NCBI GenBank assembly: GCA_030684405.1 | Contig: JAUXYA010000012.1 | Coordinates: forward strand, 49,163 to 113,162 | Direction of reading: 5' to 3' | From: Burkholderiales bacterium | GTDB lineage: Bacteria; Pseudomonadota; Gammaproteobacteria; Burkholderiales; SG8-41 | Length of the DNA stretch: 64,000 nucleotides | Part shown: positions 16,872-26,986 of the stretch, piece after piece | Position numbering within the stretch: the stretch's first letter is position 1 | How the letters are laid out: each line of letters starts with the position of its first letter | Notes under the pieces: model-generated | Seen by the model: only the letters and a program-made list of their open reading frames with translations | Told to the model about the DNA's origin: nothing | Database searches by the model: none | Program-made: the position numbers and the translations under genes

Positions 16872-19800
16872 TTAATAATTTTCTCGCGTAAATATTCGTT
16901 CGCCGGCACCTGAACGGATGCCGAATCGTGCACGGGTTGCCGGATCGCGGTCATGGGACGAACCGCACCACTGACTGCGCAGCCAAGGCAGATTGCCCGG
17001 GCTGCCGGTCGTGGGTGCAAACGCCGGACACGCCGCAGCCGCTCCGCCATCACCGAGATTAATGGCGAGATCAACGCTGCCGTTGTTGCCGGCACCGGGG
17101 GCACTCAGCACGATCGCAGCCCGGCCCGAAGACAGGGGCGTGACCGAAATCACGGATGTCTCGCCCGAATTGAGGTTGCCGATGTAATTGCCCATACCCA
17201 CATTGTTGGTTGCGACTGCGGTGCAGCTGTCCAGCGTATTCGTTGCAAAGAACGTGCCTGTCCAGTACTTCGCCTCGAATGGCACGCGCAGGGGCAGCAT
17301 CTGTGAACCGCTGGCACCGGTCAGCTGCAAACGGCCAAAGCGCAGCGCTTTTCCGGTCGAAAACGGAATGCCCTCGCCCGGGTTGGCCTGTCCGAATCTC
17401 GCCGGGTTTGTCGGATACGCGACACCGTCGGCATCGATGACATTGATCGCCAGAGAGATCTCCGCATCGAAGGGCGCCACAGGGCTGCCGCGCATGAACG
17501 CCAGCCCGCTGCCGGACGCGAAGGTCAGGGTTGCCGTGCCATTGCCGTTGTCCGTGATAACGGGATCGGTTCCGGGAACACCGCTGATGTCGAGGGTGCC
17601 GGTCGCCGCCGTGTATGCCTTTCCCGTCAGCGTGCCGTTGCTGATCCTGAAGAAGGCCTGCGTCGCCGGCGAGGTGCCACGGTAGTTCTGTGTGGTGCCA
17701 CCGGCGAGGTTGCGCGCGGCCACGGTCAACACCGGTGCGAGCCCGGGACCGAAATTAAAAGGCTGGCCGACATAAGTGAAGCCGCCAGCGGTACAGGCGG
17801 TCGCGAAGATCGGCGCGTTGGCGCTCACCGCGAAATGATGGGGAATAAAGCGTCCGATATTGCCGGTCGCGGTGCCGCTCACATTGCCTGCGCCGAGATA
17901 GTCGCCGTCGCCGACCTGGGGCGTGATGCGGATGATGCCGACCTCGCTCCAGCTGACATCGTTCACGGTGGCCGAACCGGCATTGAAGGCGGATCCCGCA
18001 ATCAGGCTGTTGCCCAGCGCCGGCTCGCTGCTCAGCCCCAGGCCGGGCGCGAGGGCCGCGTTCAGGCGCACACCCTCGGCAGGCGTTTCCTTGCCATAGT
18101 TCGGCGCCGCATTGCCCTGTGCGTTGACCGCTGTCACCGTCAGCGTCATGTTCTCTCCCGCGCGGATGAACACCGGGCCCGTGGCATCCGCTGCCGCAGG
18201 ATTGGCAAAGGCATCGGCTGTGCGCTGGATTCCGCTGACTGTGAATCCTGCCGGCCTCACCACGAAATTGCCCGAGGCACCGGACATGTAGTTGCCTGAG
18301 CCTTCAATATTGTGACGGGCGTGAAGGCGCAACTGCCCGACATCGGGATAACTGAAGCTGAAACTCGCCGTCGAATCAGCTCCGAAAGTAACCGTACGTG
18401 TGGTCCAGCTGTTCACATTGCCGGCGTTGTTGGCAGCAAGGGTTCCCGACCCGTTGTTGTTGAAGGTCACCTGCTGCCCGGATTGACAGGTTCCGGGATT
18501 GACGCATTCGAAACCGAGTTCGATGTTCGGCACGTTCCCGGTAAACAGCCCGCTGCAGGCGCCGGTCTGGGTATCGGTGCGCACCGCCTGCAGCGTATGT
18601 GTGGCGGACGTTGTACCTGCGGTCTGCACGGGGATTGCACCGAACAGGAAACCGGTATCGCGGAAATCAAGATCGCAGGTTTGCGTCAGCCCGTTGAAAC
18701 ACAGCGTCGACGAAACGGGCGCCGGCGCGGTGGTGCCGGCTCCGAGCGTCACCACGCCGGGCACGGTGCGCCGCAGTTGCACAGTTGTCGTGCCGCCGCT
18801 GAAGTTGATGGTATCGCCACCGACCCATCCAGTGGGGGACAGCGTGGTGCTTACAGCACCAGCAAAAGTCGAGCTGCAGGTGGCATCGATGCAGGCCCTG
18901 ACCGTGACGCTTTCCGGCGCGCAGGTCAGCCCGATGCCGTCATGCTCGAGGCGAATGTGGTGCACGGAATTCTCGCAAGTGCGCGTCAGGTCACGGACCG
19001 CCACCACCTCTGCGCCGGTCAGCACCCGGTCGTAGATGCGCACCTCGTCGAGCTGGCCGTCCAGGTATTCCGGCGTACCGCCGGTGTCCTCGATACGGCC
19101 GATGCTGGAAAACGGGGTGCCGATCACGCCGGTGGCAATTGCGCCGCTGACGTTGAGCACGCCGTCAATATAGATTTGGAACTGACCGGCCACATGGTCC
19201 CGTGTCAGCACCACATGCCGCCAGTTGCCGTCATTGACCGGCACCGTCGATTTCGTTGTGTAGATATCGCCAACCGAAAGTCCGATGCGCCCGCTGGCGT
19301 CGAGCCAGCCCCAGAAAATGTCATCCGCGCCGCCCGAGAGTTCGACACCGCTGACCCCCGGCGCCAGCCAGCCGGTATCGTTGCCGGTCTGGGTGGTGCG
19401 GATCCAGAACGCGAGGCTGGCCGTGGCGTTAAGCAAGCCCGACAGGCCGGGAACCTGGATGTAGCGGCTGCTGCCATTCAGCTGCACGCCATTGCAGACG
19501 CGCGCGAACACCGGCACCGCACCGCCCATCGCGGTACCGTTGAAGCCGTTGCCACTGGAGTCGATGACATCACCGGCGCCCGCCCATGCGGACTGATCCA
19601 GCGTGTAAAACGCCGACGGACGCGGCGCGCCGCAGAAATGCGACAGTGCGGAACGGGGTATGAACTGGAAGCCGCCGGTGTCCGGCCCGTTCCAGCTCAA
19701 CTGCGCGACCGCTTGCCCGCCGTTCTCGTAGTACTCCATCACCACCGGATAGCGCTGCCCCGCAGTCAATGCAATCGGCGCACTGTCGTTGTCGGTTGCC

Positions 19801-21101
19801 GCGTGATCGGTCCAGTTGTCGATCACCAGATTGCCGTCGATGTACAGGCGGACACCGTCGTCGCTGCGAGTACGGAAGGTGTAGTCGCCGCTGACCGGGG
19901 CCATCACGAAGCCCTCCCAGCGCACGCTGAAATTATCGGCACCGATACCCGGAACACCCGGCGTGTCGTTGCCCCAGTCAAAATCCAGCGGCCCGTCGAC
20001 GCGCTGCACCGGAGTTCCGGTCAGCGTCATGTTGGGAAAATAGCTGCCGCGCAATCCCGAAATGTAGCCGCCCTCAGAGAAAAACGTGGCTTGGGAACCT
20101 GGATTGATGGAGCTGCCGCCGATCGCCGCCACATTGTCAACGGTCAGTGTGTAGAACTGACCCGAGGCCAGCACGCTGGTGGTCAGCGTGACAACGCGGT
20201 TGTCGGCACCGAGCGCCGCGGCGGACACCGTGGCGCCGCCACTTAGTGCGTAGTTCGCGATGTTCTGCGCTGTCGCCGCAGTCACCGGCAGGGAGAACAG
20301 CACCTCGACCTGGTTGGAAGTGCCGCATACCAGGCTGGCCGAAACCAGTTCGGGAGCCAGCACCGGCTTCAGCGCAATGGTCAGGAATGCATTCACAACG
20401 TTATTGGTTATGTTGACCGTCGTGTTGCCCGTCGGTCCGGCCGTGGCCTTCACGCCGTCCCAGATCCCGATGCCGCCGCCGTTGCCCTGCGTTGTGCCGG
20501 CATCCGAGCGCTCCACAATCCCGGTCAGGTTGGCATTGGTCTGACCGCTGAAATGCGCACTCGCGTTATCACGGTCATGCGCTGCCGCCTGCACGATCAA
20601 GGTATTTGGCACCGTTGTGGTCACCCCGGTTAGGGTCAGCGAATTGCTGGCCTTGGGTTTGTTGCCCCCGCCTGTGACATCCCAGGGATCTCCGGTGGGA
20701 AACACACCCCGGTAAGTCAGTATTCGCGCATAAGCATGGTCGCCGGGACCACTGACCGTCGGCGCCGGCATTGACGACGAGGTGGCGCGCGCCCAGTACA
20801 CCGTGAGCCGCGTACCGTTCGGACCGCCGCCGGTACTCTGCGGACTGTCCGCGACTTCGACGAAGCCCGCCGCGGCGGACAGGTTCGCCGCCTGCCCACC
20901 GCCGCTTTCGATGAACAGCAGCGCCACATCACCGGGCTGATGCGCCGGCCAAGGCGGACTGACATTGCCGGTGCCGCTGACCTGATTACCGGCGGCCTGG
21001 AAAGTTGGTGCTGCAGAAAATGCCGGCAGCGACAGTGCGCACAATATTGCCGCCCATGACAGGCGCCTGAAGAAAATAATTAACTTATTGATTTTTAACA
21101 C
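16872..21101 (-). CDS. MshQ-like giant secreted protein with PA14 and LamG domains
   Basis: 1409 residues from a GTG at 21101 (MLKINKLIIFF, then a signal peptide ending PAFSA). An N-terminal module of about 200 residues (APTFQAAGN...GDVALLFIES) is shared with the next gene. Next come an Ig-like segment near residue 250, a PA14 domain (about 350-490: SGDYTFRTRSDDGVRLYIDG) and a LamG/concanavalin-like domain (about 500-700: SSRYIQVPGLSGLLNATASL, LDGQLDEVRIYDR). A large Cys-containing C-terminal DUF6701 region of MshQ type follows (about 720-1400). PA14 and LamG domains often bind sugars, so an adhesin is likely. No ribosome site is seen. Confidence 0.82.
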   Translation of the reverse strand: MLKINKLIIFFRRLSWAAILCALSLPAFSAAPTFQAAGNQVSGTGNVSPPWPAHQPGDVALLFIESGGGQAANLSAAAGFVEVADSPQSTGGGPNGTRLTVYWARATSSSMPAPTVSGPGDHAYARILTYRGVFPTGDPWDVTGGGNKPKASNSLTLTGVTTTVPNTLIVQAAAHDRDNASAHFSGQTNANLTGIVERSDAGTTQGNGGGIGIWDGVKATAGPTGNTTVNITNNVVNAFLTIALKPVLAPELVSASLVCGTSNQVEVLFSLPVTAATAQNIANYALSGGATVSAAALGADNRVVTLTTSVLASGQFYTLTVDNVAAIGGSSINPGSQATFFSEGGYISGLRGSYFPNMTLTGTPVQRVDGPLDFDWGNDTPGVPGIGADNFSVRWEGFVMAPVSGDYTFRTRSDDGVRLYIDGNLVIDNWTDHAATDNDSAPIALTAGQRYPVVMEYYENGGQAVAQLSWNGPDTGGFQFIPRSALSHFCGAPRPSAFYTLDQSAWAGAGDVIDSSGNGFNGTAMGGAVPVFARVCNGVQLNGSSRYIQVPGLSGLLNATASLAFWIRTTQTGNDTGWLAPGVSGVELSGGADDIFWGWLDASGRIGLSVGDIYTTKSTVPVNDGNWRHVVLTRDHVAGQFQIYIDGVLNVSGAIATGVIGTPFSSIGRIEDTGGTPEYLDGQLDEVRIYDRVLTGAEVVAVRDLTRTCENSVHHIRLEHDGIGLTCAPESVTVRACIDATCSSTFAGAVSTTLSPTGWVGGDTINFSGGTTTVQLRRTVPGVVTLGAGTTAPAPVSSTLCFNGLTQTCDLDFRDTGFLFGAIPVQTAGTTSATHTLQAVRTDTQTGACSGLFTGNVPNIELGFECVNPGTCQSGQQVTFNNNGSGTLAANNAGNVNSWTTRTVTFGADSTASFSFSYPDVGQLRLHARHNIEGSGNYMSGASGNFVVRPAGFTVSGIQRTADAFANPAAADATGPVFIRAGENMTLTVTAVNAQGNAAPNYGKETPAEGVRLNAALAPGLGLSSEPALGNSLIAGSAFNAGSATVNDVSWSEVGIIRITPQVGDGDYLGAGNVSGTATGNIGRFIPHHFAVSANAPIFATACTAGGFTYVGQPFNFGPGLAPVLTVAARNLAGGTTQNYRGTSPATQAFFRISNGTLTGKAYTAATGTLDISGVPGTDPVITDNGNGTATLTFASGSGLAFMRGSPVAPFDAEISLAINVIDADGVAYPTNPARFGQANPGEGIPFSTGKALRFGRLQLTGASGSQMLPLRVPFEAKYWTGTFFATNTLDSCTAVATNNVGMGNYIGNLNSGETSVISVTPLSSGRAAIVLSAPGAGNNGSVDLAINLGDGGAAAACPAFAPTTGSPGNLPWLRSQWCGSSHDRDPATRARFGIRSGAGERIFTRENY
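21081..21095 (-). repeat. AT-rich 15-mer, copy e (one mismatch)
   Basis: Minus-strand AAAATCAATAAGTTA, within codons 3-7 of mshQ'. It differs from the other copies only at the fifth base. Confidence 0.45.
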
Positions 21102-21187
21102 TTTTTAAACGGCCCGCGGCTTCTGCCCGCGCACTGCCGGCTCCCTCCCGTTCAGTGAGAACAGCGTCGGCCGCGTATGTTCCCCAA

Positions 21188-24100
21188 TCATTGGGTCGCC
21201 TCGCGGCTGTAGATGGCCTCGTCACTGCTGCGCTGGATGCCGAAACGCGCCCGCACCGCCGGGTCACGAGTCGCAGTGGGACCGCACCACTTGCCGCGCA
21301 AATACGCCTTGTTGCCGGCAGTGGCTGCGGGCGTCAATGATGGACAAGCGTTGGCACTGCCGCCTGAACCCAGATTCAGCGCCACATCGACGCTGCCGTT
21401 GTTGGCCGCGCCCGGTGCACTGAGCCTGATCGCCGAGCGACCAGATTGCAGCGGACTGACGGCAATGGTTGCAGTGGTTTCTCCGGCATTGAGGTTGCCG
21501 ATGTAATTGCCAAGCCCGATATTGCCCGCAGCGAGCGTCGTGCAACTGTCATCGACGTTGGTAATCCAGAACGTGCCGTTCCAGTACTGCGCCTCCAGCG
21601 GAACACCCAGCGCCAGCAGCTGCGAGCCGCTGGCGCCGCCCATTCGCAGCCGGCCATAACGAACCGCTGTGATTGATCCTACGGCGGTCCGGTCATTGGC
21701 CGCGTTGTTGTCAGCATCAAAATCGTAAGCCGTAGTCACGCCATCGCTGTCCAGCGGCGCGATGCCGAACCGCACCTGGGCATAGGGGCCATCCGGCGGA
21801 TTGTCGGGTGTCGGCCGCCCTACACTGACCAGTGCCGCATTGCCACCAGTCACGTTCAGCACTCCGTTCGCCCACACCGGCGCGCTGGTCACATAGCCGC
21901 CGGCCACACGCGTAGTCAGCGCGGCAAACGGCGCAACATTGCGCGCACCGATATCAAAAGCCGTTTTTGTGTTGTTGCTGGCCGCCGCGGTCGGATCGTG
22001 TTTGGCATAGCTGCCGTTGTAGTTCTGCGTAGTCACGCCCTGCGTGTTCTGCGCGGTCAGCGTGAATGCCAGCGCCAGGCCTTCGTCCATGTAGGTGAAC
22101 GAAGAGGACGGCGCACAGGCCGCCACCGAGCGGTTGGTCAGCGCGGCGCTGGACACTGCAAACCGTTTGGGCCGGAAACGGCCAACATAACCGCCGGAAC
22201 CGCCGCCGTCGAGTCCGCTGTTGCCGGTGATGCTGATGCCGGCAGTGATGTAGTTGTTTACATCGGCAGTCAGGATTACGTTGCCGGCCTCGCTGTAACA
22301 CCAGTCCGCCGCCGTCGCCGTTCCGCCAGCGAGTGCAATCGTCGCCGCGCCGGCACAGGCCGGGCCGCGCGATACTGTGCCCAGCGCAACACCCGGCAGG
22401 TTGGCGCTGCGGCTGATGGTGGCCGTCGCGGCAAAATTGGGCACCGTGCCGTTGTCGCTGATGTTGACGCCCGCATCCGGAATGCCGTCGTTGTCGGCAT
22501 CCTCGTCGGATGCCCACTGATAGGCGCGTACCGTCATCGAAAAATTGTCCCCGGCGGCGCCGAGCAACGTACCGGTCGCGGTATTGCTGTGCGCGATGCC
22601 GGGAAAGGTGAGGCCGAATGGACGCACCACAAAGGGATTCGAGCTTCCGCTCATTTCGTAGCCCGCCACGCCGGCATCAAGGTCGTAACGCGCGTGCAGC
22701 GATACCTGACCGGCGTCGGGATAGGTGATGACGATGTCCGCTTCCGAGTTGGCGTTGAACAGCAGCGGCACGCCGCCGCCGGTGGCGTAGTAGGCCAAAG
22801 CACCGGCACCGCCGTTGTCATTGCTGGTCGGCAAGGCGGTGGTCGCGGCATTGTTGGTAATCGTCACCTGGCGGCCGGCGCAGGTCGACGGATTGTTGCA
22901 TTCCGCGCCCATCTCGACATTACGCACGCCGGCAGCCGGGAATGCCGCAGCACAGGCCAGCGTGGCGGAATCGGTACGGATCGCCTGAAGACGGATGGTC
23001 TTCGCGTTGAATCCGGTATTCGACGGTTTGCCCGAAATCTGCGTGGGGATGATGTCGTTGCCATCCGTCACGTTGCGGAAGCGGAACCCAGCCTGGGCCA
23101 TCGTGAACACCGGATCGTCGGCGGCATTGGCGGTGCCGGAGGTTTCACTGAACCCGCCGCCGCTGACATTGAAATTGAAACTCTCCGATGTCGCGGTCAG
23201 ATTGGCATACCGGAAAGACAACTGAACGGAGCTGGATCCGGCAGCAAAGGTATAGGTGGCTGCACCATCGCCCGCCGTCGGATCGGACAGCACGCCACCG
23301 CCGGCCACGATGCCGGTCCAGGTGCCACGCGCATTGCTGGTCGACAGACTGACCGCCAGACCGCCGGCGCTCACCGGATTGTGCGCGAGGTCATGCGCCG
23401 TGATGGTGATCGTATGCGAATCGCAGGCAACGCCGCTTCCCGAGTGTGAAATGCTGAAATGGTCGATGCTGACACAAGGGCTGGTTTCGCCGCGGATGAA
23501 CTCAATACCGCCCTGGCTCAGCGGCTGTTGATAAACACGCACCTCGTCGATACTGCCGCTGAAACCGAAGGCGCTGGTGTTTTCGCCGGCTGCGTTGGTC
23601 TCGCCACCGATAGATGGCGGACCGGCATCCGAGCCGGCAGTCCAGGTAAACGCTTGTGTGTACGTGGTGACCTGCACGCCCGAAGTGTCGTATGCATAGA
23701 GCGTCGCGCTGCTGGCGTCAGTGCCGGCAACGAGGGTCACCGACAATGCGACAAACAGCCACTGATTGCTCGGAATTGCTACGGTATCAACCGTAACCAC
23801 GGTGGGCTGCCGGTAATAAAACCGCAGCCCGCCGGCGCCGGCGCGGCTCGTTTCGCCGACACTGAATCCCCAACCGCCGGGTGATGTGTTGTTCTGGTCA
23901 TCAATGAAAATACGCTGCCCCGGCAAGGCACTGTTGGTGGTATTGATCCAGGCAGTCACGGTAAATCCACCCGCCGTCGACATCAGGTCCGGATAACCGG
24001 CAGGCAATGCCACATAATCCTTGTTGGTCCGGTTGAAGACGCCGTATTGGCAGGTGCCGGGATTGCCGGGAATCGCCGGGCTCACCGATGAGGTTGTCGG

Positions 24101-25024
24101 CAACGTGCCGAGGCTCGCGGCAACGCCGTGAAACCCTCCGGTGCCGCTGTCGGTGACCTCGTTTGCGCCGCCGTTCCATCCGGCCGGCTGATTCATGCGC
24201 CAGTGCGAGAACGCCACTGGCGGATTTTCACGCAGCGCAATGGTCAGAAATGCATTGACGACGTTGTTGGTAATCGTCGCCGTGGTGTTGCCGGTCGCAC
24301 CGACCGTCAGCTTCTCGCCATCCCAGACTGCAAAACCGCCACCATTGCCCGCAGTGGTGCCTGCATCAGTACGTTCGGTAATACCCGTCAAGTTGGCATT
24401 GGTCTGCCCGCTGAAATGCGCGCTGGCATTGTCGCGGTCATGGGCTACGGCCTGGACAATCAGCGTGTCCGGCACCGTGGTGGTTACGCCGGTCACCGTG
24501 ACCGAATTGCTGGCCGTAGCCTTGACGCCACCACCCGTGACATCCCAAGGATCGCCGGAGCTGATCACGCCGCGGTAAGTCAGGATACGTGCATAAGCAT
24601 GGTTGCCCGGAGCGGCCACCGTGGGATTGGCCATTACCGCTGATGATGCGCGCGCCCAGAATACGGTGAGCCGCGTGCCGTTGGTGCCGGTACCAGTGCT
24701 CTGTGGACTGCCTGTGACCTGCACGAACCCGGCGGCATTCGACGACAGCGTCACCGCCTCTCCCCCCGTTGACTCCACGAACAGCAAGGCGACATCGCCT
24801 GCTACATGCGTGGGCCAGGTCGGCGTCACTGCACCGGTGCCGCCGGCCGCGTTCCCTGCAGCCTGGAACGTCGGCGCCGCCTGGACCCCGCCGGAGAAAA
24901 TCAGCGTGCAGACCGCGATAACGCAGGTAAGAGTCGCACACCCGAATCGTTCGTCGGCCAGCCTTACCAGCCTCTCCCAGAGGGGTATGCAGGGAATGCC
25001 GGGCTTTACGAAATTCATTAACAT
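21188..25024 (-). CDS. mshQ: MshQ-like giant secreted protein with LamG domain
   Basis: 1278 residues from the ATG at 25024 (MLMNFVKPG; the ATG at 25018 is equally possible). A signal peptide ends near GGVQA. The N-terminal module (APTFQAAGN...TYRGVISSGDPWDVTGGG) closely matches the downstream paralogue. A LamG-like domain (about 270-470: GFTVTAWINTT, GSIDEVRVYQQPLS) and the MshQ-type DUF6701 C-terminal region follow. It lacks the PA14 domain of the second copy. In Vibrio mshQ is the last gene of the structural operon; here it directly follows mshP, so this copy is the positional orthologue. It is probably a pilus-associated adhesin. Confidence 0.85.
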   Translation of the reverse strand: MLMNFVKPGIPCIPLWERLVRLADERFGCATLTCVIAVCTLIFSGGVQAAPTFQAAGNAAGGTGAVTPTWPTHVAGDVALLFVESTGGEAVTLSSNAAGFVQVTGSPQSTGTGTNGTRLTVFWARASSAVMANPTVAAPGNHAYARILTYRGVISSGDPWDVTGGGVKATASNSVTVTGVTTTVPDTLIVQAVAHDRDNASAHFSGQTNANLTGITERTDAGTTAGNGGGFAVWDGEKLTVGATGNTTATITNNVVNAFLTIALRENPPVAFSHWRMNQPAGWNGGANEVTDSGTGGFHGVAASLGTLPTTSSVSPAIPGNPGTCQYGVFNRTNKDYVALPAGYPDLMSTAGGFTVTAWINTTNSALPGQRIFIDDQNNTSPGGWGFSVGETSRAGAGGLRFYYRQPTVVTVDTVAIPSNQWLFVALSVTLVAGTDASSATLYAYDTSGVQVTTYTQAFTWTAGSDAGPPSIGGETNAAGENTSAFGFSGSIDEVRVYQQPLSQGGIEFIRGETSPCVSIDHFSISHSGSGVACDSHTITITAHDLAHNPVSAGGLAVSLSTSNARGTWTGIVAGGGVLSDPTAGDGAATYTFAAGSSSVQLSFRYANLTATSESFNFNVSGGGFSETSGTANAADDPVFTMAQAGFRFRNVTDGNDIIPTQISGKPSNTGFNAKTIRLQAIRTDSATLACAAAFPAAGVRNVEMGAECNNPSTCAGRQVTITNNAATTALPTSNDNGGAGALAYYATGGGVPLLFNANSEADIVITYPDAGQVSLHARYDLDAGVAGYEMSGSSNPFVVRPFGLTFPGIAHSNTATGTLLGAAGDNFSMTVRAYQWASDEDADNDGIPDAGVNISDNGTVPNFAATATISRSANLPGVALGTVSRGPACAGAATIALAGGTATAADWCYSEAGNVILTADVNNYITAGISITGNSGLDGGGSGGYVGRFRPKRFAVSSAALTNRSVAACAPSSSFTYMDEGLALAFTLTAQNTQGVTTQNYNGSYAKHDPTAAASNNTKTAFDIGARNVAPFAALTTRVAGGYVTSAPVWANGVLNVTGGNAALVSVGRPTPDNPPDGPYAQVRFGIAPLDSDGVTTAYDFDADNNAANDRTAVGSITAVRYGRLRMGGASGSQLLALGVPLEAQYWNGTFWITNVDDSCTTLAAGNIGLGNYIGNLNAGETTATIAVSPLQSGRSAIRLSAPGAANNGSVDVALNLGSGGSANACPSLTPAATAGNKAYLRGKWCGPTATRDPAVRARFGIQRSSDEAIYSREATQ

Positions 25025-25033
25025 ATTGTTTTT
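25019..25033 (-). repeat. AT-rich 15-mer, copy c
   Basis: Minus-strand AAAAACAATATGTTA, containing the mshQ start codon (the ATG at 25024), in a leader that has no recognisable ribosome site. Confidence 0.6.
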
Positions 25034-25043
25034 ATTTATATTT

Positions 25044-25538
25044 TTATAAACACTCGTAACGCGGCGGCGCCGTCGGGTCCTTGCACTTCGCCAGTGTCGC
25101 GACGACGCGGCGCTCGACATAGGCATTGTCCGGCGTGCCGGGACAGGAGGCCTGATTACAGGCCGTCGAAGTTATCCGGTAGACACGAATGTTGCGGTTC
25201 GCTTCGGTAGTATCGAAAGTTTCGCAGCCCACGGTCACCGAAAACGGCGCCAGCGATCCGGCCATTGCGCCTTGGCCTATCGTGCCCGAGGGACAGGCTG
25301 CCGGTGTCGCGCTGCCCGGATTGTCGGGATCGAGGGCCTGGTACATCGCCCAGTTCAGTCCGGCACGTGCCGCGTAATAGGCACGCACACCGAGAATGTC
25401 GACCTGCACCGTGTTCTGCTGCAGTCCGGTGAAAATCACCATGAAGGCGCCGAGTGCCGACAACACCACCAGCAGAAATATGCCGGTCACCAGGCTGAAG
25501 CCGCGCATGCGGCGTGGCAGTGGGCTGCAGTTGCTCAT
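25044..25538 (-). CDS. mshP: MSHA minor pilin-like protein MshP
   Basis: 164 residues from the ATG at 25538, which overlaps the mshO stop as ATGA. The N-terminus (RRMRGFSLVTGIFLLVVLSALGAF) is prepilin-like but with Val in place of Glu at position 5, as in MshP and PilX-type proteins. A cysteine-rich C-terminal half follows (VTVGCETFDTTEANRNIRVY). A likely minor pseudopilin priming assembly together with MshO, MshD and MshC. Confidence 0.85.
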   Translation of the reverse strand: MSNCSPLPRRMRGFSLVTGIFLLVVLSALGAFMVIFTGLQQNTVQVDILGVRAYYAARAGLNWAMYQALDPDNPGSATPAACPSGTIGQGAMAGSLAPFSVTVGCETFDTTEANRNIRVYRITSTACNQASCPGTPDNAYVERRVVATLAKCKDPTAPPRYECL

Positions 25539-26353
25539 GGCGCGTTGCTCACCTGGGCCTGTTGGAACATGCGCACCCGCTCGAGGCTGCCCCCGGCGGA
25601 AACACTGTCGATCTGCAGGATGATGGACACGGTGGCGATGCGCTCGGTCAGCGCGCCGGCGGTATAGACGAACTGACATTCGCCGACATTGCCGGCGAGC
25701 ACTGCGCTATTGCCTCCGGCCGGGGGCACCGGCCCGCCCGGCGGATCCTGGCTGTAGGGATAAGCCCAGTAGCGCAGCAGCTGGCCGCCGACGCAGCCGT
25801 AAGTCACCGGCCCGGTAACGACACGGAAGCGTTTCGCCGGCGAGGGCTCCGGAAACAGCTTCGACACAATTGCGATGGGCGGCGCGGCAGTGGACGTCAG
25901 CGCCGCACGGTTGTCGCCGGCATAGGCGTTCGACACCGGACCGCTGCTGTAGAGGTTGTAAACCACGATCTGATTGCCGGCCGCGAGCGCCGGCACAGGA
26001 CCGATCGCGTCAAAACTGCTGTCGGCCGCAGAAAAATCCAGTGTGTCTCCCCCGCCGCCACTGTCGGGCTCCGCTCTGTAGCGGCCACCGCCGCTGGTTT
26101 CGATGAACTCGACGAACTGTCCGCCGCCGTAAACCCGCACGCTGTTGGGCAAGGCCAGCCGCAGGTCGCGGCTCATCCGACGCAAAGCAGTGTCCGCCTC
26201 GTCGGTCAGCGAAGCCCGGCGCGCAGCGTCGGCATAACCTTCGACCGGACGGAGAATGAACACCGCGACCACCGCCGCGATGATGGAAGTGATGGCGATC
26301 ACCACGATCAGTTCGACCAGGGTCACGCCCATCATTTTGCGCAGGTGGCTCAT
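25535..26353 (-). CDS. mshO: MSHA minor prepilin MshO
   Basis: 272 residues with the type III signal [20 protein letters not shown], so cleavage is expected before the Val of G-VTLVE. Length and position match MshO, a GspJ-like minor pilin. It overlaps mshP by 4 bases and starts 6 bases after mshD. Confidence 0.88.
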   Translation of the reverse strand: MSHLRKMMGVTLVELIVVIAITSIIAAVVAVFILRPVEGYADAARRASLTDEADTALRRMSRDLRLALPNSVRVYGGGQFVEFIETSGGGRYRAEPDSGGGGDTLDFSAADSSFDAIGPVPALAAGNQIVVYNLYSSGPVSNAYAGDNRAALTSTAAPPIAIVSKLFPEPSPAKRFRVVTGPVTYGCVGGQLLRYWAYPYSQDPPGGPVPPAGGNSAVLAGNVGECQFVYTAGALTERIATVSIILQIDSVSAGGSLERVRMFQQAQVSNAP

Positions 26354-26359
26354 CGTCGG

Positions 26360-26986
26360 TCAGGGCAGCGCATTGGGGGCATAACGGGTGCGGTAACCGT
26401 CGAGCACGACGGTGACAGCGTTGGGTCCGGTGACCGTGACGGTGGCGCGCAGCGACAGCGGACGGCCGTTGCCATCAGTCGCCGCAACGGTGCCCGTGTT
26501 CGCCGCAAGGGCCACCGTAGTCACGGCAACCGACACCGTATAGGACTCCAGGCCGCCGATCGGCGTGCCGTCGACATTGGCCGGAACGCCTGCGGGCAGG
26601 CTGGCGTAGTCATTGACGTTGTCGTACGGCGTAGTGCCGCTGCTGCGCGTTTCGCCGGGCTCGGCACCCATGCCTTCGAGGGTGGTCGCGCAACGCGCAG
26701 GATCCGCGGGATTGACAGCCGCCGTCGACTGCGCGGTTGCGGCATTGACATCGTCCGGATCGCAATAGGTGAAGGGTGCCGCCAGTATCTCCTCGAGATA
26801 GGCTTCGGCAATCGCCAGCGCCTGCTTCTGCGCCAGCGGATCAGCACTGGCGCGGGTGGTGAAACTCATCACGCCGAGGATACCGGCCAGGGCTGTGCTG
26901 ATGATCGCGATGAACACCACCAGCTCGACCAGCGAAATGCCGCGACAGCGGAGCCCGTGCATCCTTCGCTCAGTTCGCGATGACAT
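26360..26986 (-). CDS. mshD: MSHA minor prepilin MshD
   Basis: 208 residues with the prepilin segment CRGISLVELVVFIAIISTALA (cleavage after Gly, Glu5 retained). It carries a GspI/PilV-like body of moderate length. It overlaps mshC by 17 bases. The later ATG in the N-terminus (MHGLRCRG) would also give a functional leader. Confidence 0.88.
   Translation of the reverse strand: MSSRTERRMHGLRCRGISLVELVVFIAIISTALAGILGVMSFTTRASADPLAQKQALAIAEAYLEEILAAPFTYCDPDDVNAATAQSTAAVNPADPARCATTLEGMGAEPGETRSSGTTPYDNVNDYASLPAGVPANVDGTPIGGLESYTVSVAVTTVALAANTGTVAATDGNGRPLSLRATVTVTGPNAVTVVLDGYRTRYAPNALP

Noticed and set aside
18312..20246. 644-codon open frame antisense to the second mshQ
   Set aside because: Low-complexity, His/Arg-rich composition typical of a reverse-strand shadow; no domain seen.
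21998..23449. 483-codon open frame antisense to mshQ
   Set aside because: Shadow of a well-supported coding gene; arginine- and glycine-rich with no conserved segment.
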